The notes: generated by a model from the letters alone, not told the origin. A stretch of 64,000 nt of DNA from Pachysolen tannophilus NRRL Y-2460 (GCA_001661245.1 KV454012.1:1549964-1613963); one strand, 5' to 3'; shown: positions 39,069-49,955, counted from the stretch's first letter. Program-made: numbers and translations.

Positions 39069-39810
39069 TTGAATTTTTTTTTTTTTTTTTCGTCTGTTAG
39101 ATCTATTCAACCCTTAATTTTTTGCATATTTACATTTTTCCCAATGGATTCTTCAGCCTTTTGAAAATTTTTAAATTTTTATTTTATTTTTATTCTACTT
39201 TTTCTAGTTCGTTTGGGTTTATACATTTCACTGGTTTGAATGCTTTTAGTTATATATTTTTGTTTTGAAAATGGAATCTTTATAGTCCTTTTTAGTATTT
39301 CTGTTGTCTTGTGTCACATTTAGATGATATATGCAGTTATATGCTTGTTGGTGCATATAACTGCATTTATAGTACATGAACATGCATTTATGTTTACAAC
39401 TTACATTACACAAAGTAGAAAAATGAAATAAAATACACAAAAGAAGTGATTGAAAGGTTATTACAATTGACCTATGATATAGGTTTTGTACTCTCCGTAA
39501 ATTTTTTCGTTAACCTAGAGTGATTATATGATGCTTACAATTTAAACTTTGTTTTCTTCACTTAGATTTTGGGTTTGACCGTAAGATATTAAGAAACACA
39601 GTTAGAACTGAACGATGATCCATCAGTTGTTCTTTAAATCTTGATTTCCAAAGAACTCAGTAATTTTTATTCTTTTTTTTTCTATTTATTTTCCTAAGCT
39701 AGTCAAAATTATATCCATATATGAAAGTTAGGACATAAGGCTTTAGATACTAAAGTTTAGCAAGAGAGGTTTTTCTTTCTTTTTTTCTTTTTTTTTACTT
39801 TATTTAAATA
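39069..39810. other. Intergenic region between the TBC gene and the sugar-carrier gene
   Basis: 742 bases holding the TBC gene 3' flank, a perfect hairpin at 39331-39366 (listed separately), and the promoter of the carrier. The minus-strand frame at 39246-39440 starts with TTG and overlaps the hairpin; I do not regard it as a gene. Confidence 0.55.
39331..39366. repeat. Perfect 14-bp inverted repeat with 8-base loop
   Basis: Left arm ATGCAGTTATATGC at 39331-39344, loop TTGTTGGT, right arm GCATATAACTGCAT at 39353-39366. The arms are fully complementary. It is 262 bases past the TBC stop and 445 bases before the carrier start, so it could act in the 3' end of the first transcript or in the promoter of the second. 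The structure is a direct reading; a function is not shown. Confidence 0.95.
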
Positions 39811-42222
39811 ATGATGACTTCGTTAATTAACAATCATTCTAATTTGAATTCGACCCTTGGAGATTATGAGGAAACTTCACAAATGATGAGCTCTGCAATA
39901 GAAATCAGAAGTAATAAAGGTAATATCAACTTGGCTAAGCAATCAATGAAAATAAATAGTGGTACCTCTTTTATTTCAGAAAAGAAACACATTGATCAGT
40001 GGGGTACAGCGAGCGAGAATTTAGATGAAATTGAGGATGAAGACGAAAGAGAAGGGCATGTGAAAAGAAAGAGGTCGGATGATATTGTTAAAGACAAGGC
40101 TTTTATTAAAATGCTTGAAGAATATCGTGTTGTTCCCGAGACTGAATTTACAAAACAGAAACTTGTTCCACATTCATCACTGGCTGAAGAACAAATTGAA
40201 ACCAATTATGTTTCACAAGCAAACAATAATAAAGCAAGCGGTGTTATTGAAGACAAAGAAACAGAAATAATTTATTCTGGAACTTCAATACAACTGCCTA
40301 GCTCCAGTACACAAACAATTAACTCTGCAGTAAATTACCAAGAATTTAAAAAATTTAGAAATGCTATCCAATATTGTTTATGCATTTCTATCACAGGGTT
40401 TCTTTTCGGATACGATATAGGAACAATTGGTGGATTAGTCAATTTACCTTCATTTAAACAAAAGTTTGGTGACGATAGAACTATTGAGTCATTACCAAGT
40501 TTTAAAAGAAACACATTAGGAATTATAATTGGTAGTTTTAGTATTAGTGCAGCTTTTGGAGGATTATTTCTTTCTAGCTTTGCAGACAAGATTGGAAGAA
40601 GATTTGTTTTAATTATTGCAATGATATTATATATCTTGGGTGATTTTGTCATTAGTTTAAGTTCGCAATGGTATTTTGTATTGATTGGTCGTTTCTTGAA
40701 CGGTTCCGGTATTGGTTGTTCTTCTTCAGTTTCCCCAATGTTTATTAGTGAATTAGCTCCTGCTAAATTAAGAGGTACTTTAGTTTCAGCTTTACAGTTT
40801 TTAACAACTTTAGGAATCTTGACGGGATCATTTGTTATATTTTTCTGTAAGAACTTGCAAGGAACAAATCAATTTTTAGTTCCTTTATACATTGGATTTG
40901 GTCTGGGTATATTTTCAATTGGTTTACTTTTAACAGTTTTGGAATCTCCAGTTTATTTAGTCAAATCAAATAATTTGGAAGATGCTAGGTGTGCGATAGC
41001 ATATTTGAATCATATCACTTTAGATCATTGGTATGTTGAGCATTGCATGACTGAAATTAAGTCAAGGTTTCGGGAAAAAATTGAAGATTTGCAAAATACA
41101 TACCAGCAGCAAAAGGGTCATAGCATTAAAGCAAAAGGTTATTCTTATCATGAAGATAACTTACTCCCTTACGCAATTTGTGGGATTATATTAATGTCAC
41201 TTCAACAATTTACAGGAATCAATTATTTTTTCTTTTACGGTACATCAATCTTTGGTAGTGCCGGTATAGATGATCCATATCTTACATCAATTATATTAGC
41301 TGCAGTTAATTTTATTTTTTCTACAATTGCTCTTTTATTAGTTGACAAATTTAAGAGAAGATTTCTATTATTTTTGGGTAGTCTGATTATGTTTTCATGT
41401 ATGATAAGTTTCTCTAGTATTGGAACATTTGCATTGAGCAAATCTTCTGGTGAACAAAATTCTTTTCCTGGTATAGTTATGATTATATTCACATGCATAT
41501 TCATTGCAGCTTTCACTTTGAGTTGGGGTCCTTTATCATATGTGGTTGTCAGTGAAGTTTTTCCATCAAAATTTCAAAGTAAAGGTACTTCAATTTCAAC
41601 AACTGCAAATTGGGTTTCTAATTTCTTAGTTTCCTTCTGTACTCCATTTATTACGGAGAAAATTGGTTTTAGTTATGGGTATGCATTTGCATTTTCATTA
41701 TGCTTGAGTATGTTATTTGTATGGTTTTACATTCCAGAAACTAAATTGAAGAGAACGAATGCATCACAAAATGTGATGGATCAAGCAGAAGAAGCTGAAA
41801 TAGTTTCTGATGAATTTTTTGAAATGAGACATATTCCAATTGATAATAACGAAATAGAAATTAATCCTCGAGAACGTCGTGAAATAATTGAAATACATGA
41901 AATAAATGAAACTAGTGAAACTAGTGAAATAAATGAAACAAGCGAAAAATCTAGTGGAAATATAGATAACCTCAATATAAACAAGAATAACAATAACTAC
42001 CAACCAGATCATCGTACAATTACAACAACTTCTCCAGGTTCAGTATTATACACCTTACCAACACCACCATTGGGTGAAAATGGCAATGTCAACCCGGTTA
42101 AAATTGCAAGAAATGCAAAAGCAACAGAAGGTATCGGCATACAAGAAGTAAAATTACAAGAAGCAAAAGATGTAGACAAAAATGAAGGTAGCAAAGACAT
42201 TAACTTTAACCCATTCGACTAA
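39811..42222 (+). CDS. MFS hexose-type transporter or sensor with long cytosolic tails
   Basis: 803 residues. The membrane core spans about residues 181-640, with sugar-porter signatures FLFGYDIGTIGG in span 1, DKIGRRF after span 2, GRFLNGSGIGCSSSVSPMFISELAPAKLRGTL after span 4, QQFTGINYFFFYGTSIF in span 7, and PETK at the end. The N-terminal tail (about 180 residues) and the C-terminal tail (about 160 residues) are far longer than in ordinary Hxt/Hgt carriers. Long cytosolic tails are known in the Snf3/Rgt2 glucose sensors (C-terminal), but I do not see their repeated tail motif. A run of ETSE/EINETSE repeats is present near residues 692-712. Transport against sensing cannot be settled. Confidence 0.85.
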   Translation: MMTSLINNHSNLNSTLGDYEETSQMMSSAIEIRSNKGNINLAKQSMKINSGTSFISEKKHIDQWGTASENLDEIEDEDEREGHVKRKRSDDIVKDKAFIKMLEEYRVVPETEFTKQKLVPHSSLAEEQIETNYVSQANNNKASGVIEDKETEIIYSGTSIQLPSSSTQTINSAVNYQEFKKFRNAIQYCLCISITGFLFGYDIGTIGGLVNLPSFKQKFGDDRTIESLPSFKRNTLGIIIGSFSISAAFGGLFLSSFADKIGRRFVLIIAMILYILGDFVISLSSQWYFVLIGRFLNGSGIGCSSSVSPMFISELAPAKLRGTLVSALQFLTTLGILTGSFVIFFCKNLQGTNQFLVPLYIGFGLGIFSIGLLLTVLESPVYLVKSNNLEDARCAIAYLNHITLDHWYVEHCMTEIKSRFREKIEDLQNTYQQQKGHSIKAKGYSYHEDNLLPYAICGIILMSLQQFTGINYFFFYGTSIFGSAGIDDPYLTSIILAAVNFIFSTIALLLVDKFKRRFLLFLGSLIMFSCMISFSSIGTFALSKSSGEQNSFPGIVMIIFTCIFIAAFTLSWGPLSYVVVSEVFPSKFQSKGTSISTTANWVSNFLVSFCTPFITEKIGFSYGYAFAFSLCLSMLFVWFYIPETKLKRTNASQNVMDQAEEAEIVSDEFFEMRHIPIDNNEIEINPRERREIIEIHEINETSETSEINETSEKSSGNIDNLNINKNNNNYQPDHRTITTTSPGSVLYTLPTPPLGENGNVNPVKIARNAKATEGIGIQEVKLQEAKDVDKNEGSKDINFNPFD

Positions 42223-42774
42223 AGGCTAATAAATTATAAAATGAGTAATTAAAAATAGATGAATTATCTTTAGAAATTAATAGTCCAAGTAATTTTGTAC
42301 CATATACCCATCTATCTATCTTTTAGTTATATATATATATATATATATAAAACTCATTCTTTTTCCTTGTCAACTTTTCACCTTTATTTCACATGTTAAA
42401 ATGTGTAAAAATTTTTTTTTTTTAATTTTTTGCTGCTTTTCTTTTTTTTCTTTTTTCCCTTTATTATTAAGACTATTTTTAATCAACTAAACATTTTTAT
42501 TTATTTTTTTTTTGTTCTTTTTGCTTTCTAGCGCCATCTCGGATTAGATTCATCAATCAATTGATTAAGTGATCTTTGATCTTTATATTTCTAGAAATTT
42601 TTTGTTTTTCATTTTTCTTAATAATTTCTTTTCCATTAGGAGTATTAATTGATTGTTGAAATTTCATTCACTTTGCAGTTTTCATTCTTTCAAAAGCAAA
42701 CATATATATCATTTAATTATTTTTTTTATTTTTTTTTTCTTTTTTTGTTATTTATTATTATTAAAGTCTAAGAG
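42223..42774 (+). promoter_or_regulatory. Upstream region of CDS1
   Basis: 552 bases, strongly T-rich on the + strand, with (AT)n near 42329-42348 and several long T tracts up to the ATG. No coding sequence seen; the 42653-42859 frame is out of frame with CDS1 and not credible. Confidence 0.5.
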
Positions 42775-44046
42775 ATGGGTAGAAAAGTTTCATCTTCTGT
42801 TTCAAAAGAGAAAAAAAATGATTCTAAGCTGTCTACACCAACAAAGCAAAATCAAGTAACAGGTGGGTCTGACCTTGTTAAAAAAGATAGTGATAAACAA
42901 AAGAAAATACAAACTTTTATTGTTAGGACAGTATGGACACTAGTTATGATTACAGGTATGTTTGCTATACTTGCATTTGGACATGTTGTTACAATTATGT
43001 TTGTATTGGTTTTACAGACATTAGTTTTCAGAGAATGTATTAATATTACTACTGAGAGAGCTAGAATTGAAAAATTACCATTTACACAATCATTAAATTG
43101 GTATTTTTTAGTTACTTCAATTTATTATTTGGATGGTGAAACTTTTATATATTATTGTATTAATAATTTAAGAAATCCATCTGTTGAAATTTTTCTGAGA
43201 CTTTTTTTAAACAATCATAAATTTATTTCTTATTGTCTATATGTTTTAGGTTTTGTATTTTTTGTTGCTAGTTTGAAAAAAGGATATTATAAATTTCAAT
43301 TTGCTCAGTTATGTATAACTCATATGACTTTATTATTGGTTGTTTTCCAAGCACATTTAATTATAAATAATATTTTAAGTGGTTTAATCTGGTTCTTACT
43401 ACCAGTTGGTTTAGTGATTACAAATGATATCTTTGCTTACTTATGTGGAATAACATTTGGTAGAACAAGATTAATTGAGATTTCTCCAAAGAAAACAGTT
43501 GAAGGTTTTGTTGGTGCATGGGTTTGTACTGCATTGATGTCAATCTTGTTAACTTTTATATTATCGAAATATTTCTATTTAATTTGTCCCGTTGATGATG
43601 ACCTAACAATAAATGCTTGGTCTGCTATGATGTGTGATCCAAATCCAGTTTTCATTTCACAAGTTTTCAAATTACCTCCAAATATAGCAGAATTGGTAAA
43701 ATTTGAATATTTTGGTTTAAAACCAATTTATTTCCATTCAATGGTTCTAGCAACTTTTGCTTCTTTAATTGCACCTTTTGGTGGGTTTTTCGCAAGTGGA
43801 TTGAAAAGAGCATTTAAAGTGAAGGATTTTGGAGATACAATTCCTGGTCATGGAGGTATCACAGACAGAATGGATTGTCAATTTTTGATGGGTTCTTTTA
43901 GTTATTTATACGTCCAAACTTTTATTGATAGTCACAGACTAAATATCGGTACAATTCTACAAATGATTTTAATGAATTTAAATGACGATCAAATCGTCAC
44001 TTTAATCAATAGTTTGGAAACTTATTTAGCTAATAGAGCTCGCTGA
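42775..44046 (+). CDS. CDS1: Phosphatidate cytidylyltransferase (CDP-diacylglycerol synthase)
   Basis: 423 residues of an integral membrane enzyme that makes CDP-diacylglycerol from CTP and phosphatidate, the branch point to phosphatidylinositol and phosphatidylserine. The complete family signature is present near residues 341-367: SGLKRAFKVKDFGD, then IPGHGGITDRMD, with the acidic metal-binding Asp residues. Several hydrophobic spans precede it. The N-terminal 45 residues are Lys/Ser-rich and cytosolic. Length is close to S. cerevisiae Cds1 (457). The start is the first ATG after a T-rich leader. Confidence 0.96.
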   Translation: MGRKVSSSVSKEKKNDSKLSTPTKQNQVTGGSDLVKKDSDKQKKIQTFIVRTVWTLVMITGMFAILAFGHVVTIMFVLVLQTLVFRECINITTERARIEKLPFTQSLNWYFLVTSIYYLDGETFIYYCINNLRNPSVEIFLRLFLNNHKFISYCLYVLGFVFFVASLKKGYYKFQFAQLCITHMTLLLVVFQAHLIINNILSGLIWFLLPVGLVITNDIFAYLCGITFGRTRLIEISPKKTVEGFVGAWVCTALMSILLTFILSKYFYLICPVDDDLTINAWSAMMCDPNPVFISQVFKLPPNIAELVKFEYFGLKPIYFHSMVLATFASLIAPFGGFFASGLKRAFKVKDFGDTIPGHGGITDRMDCQFLMGSFSYLYVQTFIDSHRLNIGTILQMILMNLNDDQIVTLINSLETYLANRAR

Positions 44047-44585
44047 GCAGAAACACATTCAACAAAAAAATAAATAAAAAAGATAAAAAAAAAAAAAAAG
44101 AAATCAAAGGAAAACAAAAGGAATAAAATACTCGCTTTGGACGAGTCTTGTAAGTAGAATGAATGAATACTAAGAAGAGCAGAAAAAAAAATTAAGAGAA
44201 CAAAGAGAGAAGAAACAGAGAGAGAAAATTAATGTGTAACAGAACCATATATATATATATATATATATTATATAAAATATCTCGTCTTGTCTTAATACTA
44301 CTATTATAACTATTACAACTATATCTTAACTAAAATGTCTTATATATAAATTAATTTCCTATTCAAGTAATTTCCTGTTTTGTCAACTCATCTCGAAAAG
44401 ATAAAAATTTTCAAGTAAAAAAAATTTTTTTTTTATTCTTTTTTGTTTTGTTAAGTAAAAACATCAAATTTTATCGATATAACAAAGCTTTGGTTTTTTA
44501 TATTTTTGTTCTATCTCGTTACACAGTTCGCTGTTGGAGTTGAGAGTTGTGGAGGGTTTCAGCGGTTAGCTAGAATTGTTTTAAT
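44047..44585 (+). promoter_or_regulatory. UTP10 promoter with PAC and RRPE elements
   Basis: 539 bases. CTCATC at 44387-44392 (GATGAG on the other strand, the PAC core) lies 10 bases from AAAAATTTTCA at 44403-44413 (RRPE, TGAAAATTTTT on the other strand). This close pair, about 180-200 bases upstream of the ATG, is the usual arrangement in ribosome-biogenesis genes of yeasts. An alternating TA stretch lies near 44248-44270. Confidence 0.7.
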
Positions 44586-47500
44586 ATGTCGTTGTCGCAA
44601 CAGCTATCGACTATTGCTGGTGCTAATCAGACGTTGGCTTTAGATAGGAAGAAACGTTCAAAACTTCATTCGGTTTCATTGATTTATGATCCAAAATTTG
44701 CTTCGACACAAGATTATGATTCCATTTATCAAGTTTCTTTAGATGCTCTAGAGGAGTTAGAGTTAATAGATAAGAGATTTGGCCGTTTTAAATTGACCAT
44801 TTTCAGTGAAACTTCAATATCGGTTGATAGGTTAATACAAACAAAAGAACAAAATGAAAATTTGAATAAGACAATCGATGCTTTTTTAAGTTTGCTATCA
44901 CCTTATTGGAATTTGAATATTGCTGTAAAGGCTGCAGAATGGCCTTTACGTAGGTTTCAAATGAACGTTTATAACTCAGAAACTTTTTTGTTATCAGCGC
45001 TTCCATATTTTGACTATCCAGTTTTTAATAAGATTTTATATGTTTTACCGTCTGGAAATAATGGGTTCCCAAATATTTTCCATTGGTTAATAAATTTTAA
45101 AAAAAATAATGAACTTCCTTCTAGGAATGTTATTATAAAGGCATTTACAGATTTAGATTTTTTCAAATTTTATTCAAAATTTTTAATCGAACAATTACAT
45201 GTTAAAAATGAAAACCAAAAACAATTGATTTTTTATGTTACATGTTGTATATCTAGTATTGCTTCATTGGCTTCAAATGATAATGAAAGATTGAACAATG
45301 ACTTCACTCCTTTGATATTAGAAGTTAGTGCAGTTTTGTTGAATTCGAATAATCAAGATTGTAAAATCTCGAGTTATACTATTTTATCAGTTTTAACTAC
45401 TGCTGTTCCGTTATCAAAAGAAACTATATTTGCATCGATTGAAGCAATTTTAGAGAAAAATTCTTCAAAATTAAATAAACAAGCTTTAATTTGTATTTTA
45501 AAATTATATCAATCTTTACAATCAGGCAGTTATGAAAAATTACCTACTAATATATTGAATAAATTACCACCATCGGCAACATTATTCAACAATGAAGAAT
45601 TTATTGGAGTATTAAATAATGGAAATAATAGTAAATTTATTTCCAACTATTTAAGGTCTTGCATTGTTAATGATAAATTGGAACAAAGTGTATTGGATTT
45701 CTTAAGGAATTATAAAATCAAATCATCAAGACAGTTTAAAGATATATTAAATGATTTGTTGAACAAACTAAATACTTCACCAGAGAAAAGTTCGAATTTA
45801 ACTCTGTATTTTGAATGGTTGATAAGTTTGAACAGGGACTTATTTTTAATCACATTAAAGGAGCAAGATTTCGAATTACAATTATTGGAAATGAAATTGC
45901 AGACAACTTTGATCACTGATGATATATCAACCGATGAAGTGAATAATGTAGAAGTTATAGACGAATTGTCGGATGAAAATGATTTACAAATAAATTCAGA
46001 AGTAAATGTTGAAGAATTAAGAAAATCATTTGAATTAAATAAAGTAAATGTGAAATCTTTTTTACATTCAACAACATCAAATGATAGTGATTTTAAAAAA
46101 CTATTACCTTTATTTTTTACATCGATTGAGTCAAAGACTTTTCAAATTTTTAATAAGAACTGTTTGATATCGCCATCATCAGCTATTTCTTTCCTTTTAA
46201 GAGTAGCAATTTCATTGAATATTCCCACTAAAGCAAGACTTTTTGCTATTGTCACATTGAGGAAAAGGTTTAAAGAGTTGCAATCATCCTTTTCGCTATA
46301 TACTTTAGTTCCACTTTTGATCGTTTTATTGGCTGATAGTAAACAGTTGATTAGATTAGGTGCCATTGAATTGATCAAAACTATAAATGATAGACCAAGT
46401 GAAAAGATTGGAGAATCTTACATGATTAATGATATTTATGGTGAAGAGTTATCATCAAACTTAGTCAGTTTAAACCCAACAGACGGAAAGAAATTTTTAA
46501 ATGAGCTCACATCATTAATAGATTCTTGTAAATTAGATGGCGAACAAATTTTTAGAGTTGTGGACAGGTTTATGGAACAGGATAAGAAATCGAGTAAGCT
46601 ATACTTAGCTCTATTTGTTTCTCATGCATCTTCTAACAATTTACCAATTGCTAAGCTGAGATTACTTAAAATTGTTGTTAATGGTACTAAAATTGTAAAA
46701 AATGCTGCTTCGCCTTCTCAGTTGTTTGATACATTATTGACTACATATATCGACAAAAGAATTCATTGGCAAACAAAATGCATTGAATCGGGTACTAATT
46801 TTCAAACCTTCGAAGCGCAGATTGTTGATTTGATTTCTTTCAAAGAAAAGAATTTATCTGCTATTGAATTTTTAGAAAAATCGTTTTCATCTTCATCGGA
46901 GGAATTAGCCAATCTTTGCTCCTCAAAAATTATCAGGATTTTTGAATCTTTGAAATTTGATTATCAATTGCGTTTTGTAAAGTTTATTGTCGATAACACA
47001 GCATCTGGTGACTCAAATATAAGCTATGATCCTGTTGAACTTTTACAATCTTTGACTTTAACGAATGAGATTTTTGTTCAATTATTAAAAGACACCACGT
47101 TAACACAAACGCAACCTACAAATGGCTCTGTTCCAAAAAGAAGAAGAAGATCGTCTCAGTCTACCAGGCAAGCTATGAAGGATTCTTCAGTTTCTAAAAT
47201 TGCCATAAATCATTTGAAAAAGGTTATTTCGATTTTGGAAGTTTTAGAAAAACATTCATCGTCGCTTTCAACAAGTACGTTGAAGCCAACATTTGATTTA
47301 TTGAAAAAATTGTTCGACGTTTTGAGTGACTTTGAAACTTTAGGAAATGATGGAAATTTGCCTGTGTTATATGCTCAAGAAATTTTAGCCTCATGTATGC
47401 TCAATGTGGTTAATTTCTTGAAAAACAATAAGGATAGATCAAAAATAGAGTCATCATTGATCAGAGCGGATGTTATAGTTGCTGCGATTAGATCTTCTAG

Positions 47501-49955
47501 CTCGCCTCAAGTTCAAAATAAGTTATTATTAGTTGTTGCAGCTTTGGCATCTCTATCTCCAGAAATTGTGTTACATTCAGTTATGCCAATTTTCACATTC
47601 ATGGGAGCTCATACGATCAGACAAGACGATGAATTTTCAAATCATGTTGTCGAGCAAACTATATCGTGCGTTGTCCCTGCATTAGCAAATGTTGCAGAAA
47701 ATGGAAAGACTGATGAAATTGAGTTTTTATTAACAAGTTTTGTCAGCGCTTTTCAACATATTCCTAGACATAGAAGAGTTAAATTGTTTATGACTCTTTC
47801 GAAGACTTTAGGTACAGATTTATCCATAAGTACGATTTTGTTTTTATGTGGTCAGCAATATTCATTTTCCTTCAGTAAGCATAAGATCACTGAATGTAGA
47901 TCTATATTAGAATTTTCGTCGTCATTTTTGAAAAATTTCAAAGCTGAAGAGCAATTAAAGTCATTCTTAAAATTTTTGGAGTTATGGGAATTGTTGCCAA
48001 GTAGCCCCATTGAAAAGAATTCTTCAAAAGGTTTAGAATTGTCTTCAAGATCTATATTCGGAAGTACCATTTTGTCATTGACAAAGCCTGAGTTATTTAA
48101 TTTGAGAAATAATTTAATCTCATTCTTGAATCAATCATTAATTGGAAATAACGATTTGAGCTCATTACCTCGTTTGAAAATCAAAATTGCCACCTTATTG
48201 TTAGATCCAGAGAGTAATGTAGTTGAAGTTGAGCAAATTAATAACTCATTTGGTGAAGTTGTTAGTTACATATTGACCCTATTGGATTCAAGTGCTCTTG
48301 AAAACGATGATGATGATGTTTCTGGAAATTTGTATAAGTTATTGGGCGATGTACTAAACTTATTGCCTATTGATCAGTTTGTCAAGTCTGTTATAGATAT
48401 TTTGACATCAGAATCTTTAGATTTGCGTGTAAAGAGACATTTGACTATGTTAGCTGGTTCTAAATTTGAATTAGAACCAGTAGATAATTTTGTTGCTCTA
48501 GAGTGCGCTGAGAAGTTCATTCCAATTTTAACGTCAACTGTTGAACTTAAATTAGACGTCGATGTTTCTCAGGCTTCGTTAGACACCTTAAGTGCTATAT
48601 TCAATAAATTTGGCTCAAGACTTGACGATTTGTTATTAATGAACACTTTATCCGTCATTGTTACAGAATCCGGTTTGCTTAGCAACTCACCAGAAATTGT
48701 GATTTCAGCAGTTAATTGCATAACAAATATCATTTCTGTTATTGGTGTTAAAATGATTGGGTTCTTCCCAAAAATAGTTTCACCTGCTTTTAAGATATTT
48801 GAAATGTCGAAATCTTTTGAAGATGAAAACTTAATTGAGATTACTCAAGTTTCAATACTAATCTTGTGCTCCTGTATGATTAAAAAGATACCTGCATTCA
48901 TGATTTCTAGTTTGGAGCAGATATTGAATCTTGTTTTGAATGCCAAGTCTCTCCCATCAGCTACAAGAGTTTCTTTGTTGGATGTCACTGTTCAGCACAT
49001 AGATACAACAGCTCTTTTGAAGTCTTTATGTTCTATTTGGCCGGCAGTTTCGAAATTAGATCCAGTAGCTATAGGATTGTATTTACATGCCTTGGAACTA
49101 ACGGTAGACAAGTTAGATAAGAAGGCCGCATTAAAACATGCTCCTACATTCATGAAATTCTTTGTTCATTCCCTAGAATATAGAAGTGGCAGTGATTTCG
49201 ATAATAACACCATTCACAGAATTGAGGCTTCGTTATTTCAATGTGGTATTCATTATGTTATGAAGTTAAATGACAAATCATTCAGGCCATTGTTTGCAAG
49301 TATTTCGAGGTGGGCTTTTGATGGTGAAGGCATAAACAGTACTATCTCAGAAGAAGACAGATTATTGGCCTTCTTTAGATTTTTCAATAAATTGCAACAA
49401 AATTTAAAGTCCATCATAACCAGTTACTATTCTTACATGCTAGAATCAGTTGAGAAATTGTTGAATAGATTTGTTTCAGGTAATTTGAAGGACATTAATT
49501 TACGGCGAATTATTATCATTTCCTTGAATACATCCTTTAAATATGATCAAGATGAGTTTTGGCAGTCACAAGCTAGGTTTGATGTCATTTCTAAAGCTTT
49601 GTTGAGTCAATTGGTTAATATTGAAGATGGTATTGGCAAATACTTGGTTAAAACAATAGCGTCATTATCCCAAAGATGTTCTTCGGATGATCATAACAAG
49701 ATGATTAATGAACAGTTAATTTCTCATATGAGATTGTCTTGCAATCCAAAGGAGAAGTTTTGGGCTTCAAGAACTTTTAAGATGATTTATCAAAAAGTCG
49801 GAGAATCTTGGTTAAGCTTACTTCCTCAATTAGTTCCTATTATAGCAGAATTACTAGATGATGATGATGAGGAAGTTGAGCATGAAGTAAGAACTGGGTT
49901 AGTAAAGGTCATTGAAGGCGTTCTAGGTGAGCCATTGGATCGATATCTTGATTAA
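44586..49955 (+). CDS. UTP10: U3 snoRNP component Utp10 (HEATR1 homolog)
   Basis: 1789 residues, a HEAT-repeat scaffold of the t-UTP subcomplex that joins nascent pre-18S rRNA in the nucleolus. The N terminus MSLSQQLSTIAGANQTLALDR is characteristic of Utp10. Long runs of paired amphipathic helices fill the body, and the C-terminal BP28CT region is visible from about residue 1450 (SVEKLLNRFVSGNLKDINLRRIIIISL, then REKFWASRTFKMIYQKVGE-like text and LLDDDDEEVEHEVRTGLVKVIE). Length is close to S. cerevisiae Utp10 (1769). It shares PAC and RRPE elements with the ribosome-biogenesis regulon. Confidence 0.95.
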   Translation: MSLSQQLSTIAGANQTLALDRKKRSKLHSVSLIYDPKFASTQDYDSIYQVSLDALEELELIDKRFGRFKLTIFSETSISVDRLIQTKEQNENLNKTIDAFLSLLSPYWNLNIAVKAAEWPLRRFQMNVYNSETFLLSALPYFDYPVFNKILYVLPSGNNGFPNIFHWLINFKKNNELPSRNVIIKAFTDLDFFKFYSKFLIEQLHVKNENQKQLIFYVTCCISSIASLASNDNERLNNDFTPLILEVSAVLLNSNNQDCKISSYTILSVLTTAVPLSKETIFASIEAILEKNSSKLNKQALICILKLYQSLQSGSYEKLPTNILNKLPPSATLFNNEEFIGVLNNGNNSKFISNYLRSCIVNDKLEQSVLDFLRNYKIKSSRQFKDILNDLLNKLNTSPEKSSNLTLYFEWLISLNRDLFLITLKEQDFELQLLEMKLQTTLITDDISTDEVNNVEVIDELSDENDLQINSEVNVEELRKSFELNKVNVKSFLHSTTSNDSDFKKLLPLFFTSIESKTFQIFNKNCLISPSSAISFLLRVAISLNIPTKARLFAIVTLRKRFKELQSSFSLYTLVPLLIVLLADSKQLIRLGAIELIKTINDRPSEKIGESYMINDIYGEELSSNLVSLNPTDGKKFLNELTSLIDSCKLDGEQIFRVVDRFMEQDKKSSKLYLALFVSHASSNNLPIAKLRLLKIVVNGTKIVKNAASPSQLFDTLLTTYIDKRIHWQTKCIESGTNFQTFEAQIVDLISFKEKNLSAIEFLEKSFSSSSEELANLCSSKIIRIFESLKFDYQLRFVKFIVDNTASGDSNISYDPVELLQSLTLTNEIFVQLLKDTTLTQTQPTNGSVPKRRRRSSQSTRQAMKDSSVSKIAINHLKKVISILEVLEKHSSSLSTSTLKPTFDLLKKLFDVLSDFETLGNDGNLPVLYAQEILASCMLNVVNFLKNNKDRSKIESSLIRADVIVAAIRSSSSPQVQNKLLLVVAALASLSPEIVLHSVMPIFTFMGAHTIRQDDEFSNHVVEQTISCVVPALANVAENGKTDEIEFLLTSFVSAFQHIPRHRRVKLFMTLSKTLGTDLSISTILFLCGQQYSFSFSKHKITECRSILEFSSSFLKNFKAEEQLKSFLKFLELWELLPSSPIEKNSSKGLELSSRSIFGSTILSLTKPELFNLRNNLISFLNQSLIGNNDLSSLPRLKIKIATLLLDPESNVVEVEQINNSFGEVVSYILTLLDSSALENDDDDVSGNLYKLLGDVLNLLPIDQFVKSVIDILTSESLDLRVKRHLTMLAGSKFELEPVDNFVALECAEKFIPILTSTVELKLDVDVSQASLDTLSAIFNKFGSRLDDLLLMNTLSVIVTESGLLSNSPEIVISAVNCITNIISVIGVKMIGFFPKIVSPAFKIFEMSKSFEDENLIEITQVSILILCSCMIKKIPAFMISSLEQILNLVLNAKSLPSATRVSLLDVTVQHIDTTALLKSLCSIWPAVSKLDPVAIGLYLHALELTVDKLDKKAALKHAPTFMKFFVHSLEYRSGSDFDNNTIHRIEASLFQCGIHYVMKLNDKSFRPLFASISRWAFDGEGINSTISEEDRLLAFFRFFNKLQQNLKSIITSYYSYMLESVEKLLNRFVSGNLKDINLRRIIIISLNTSFKYDQDEFWQSQARFDVISKALLSQLVNIEDGIGKYLVKTIASLSQRCSSDDHNKMINEQLISHMRLSCNPKEKFWASRTFKMIYQKVGESWLSLLPQLVPIIAELLDDDDEEVEHEVRTGLVKVIEGVLGEPLDRYLD

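Noticed and set aside
39246-39440. 64-codon minus-strand frame over the hairpin
   Set aside because: TTG start, no family features, and the hairpin better explains the unusual sequence.
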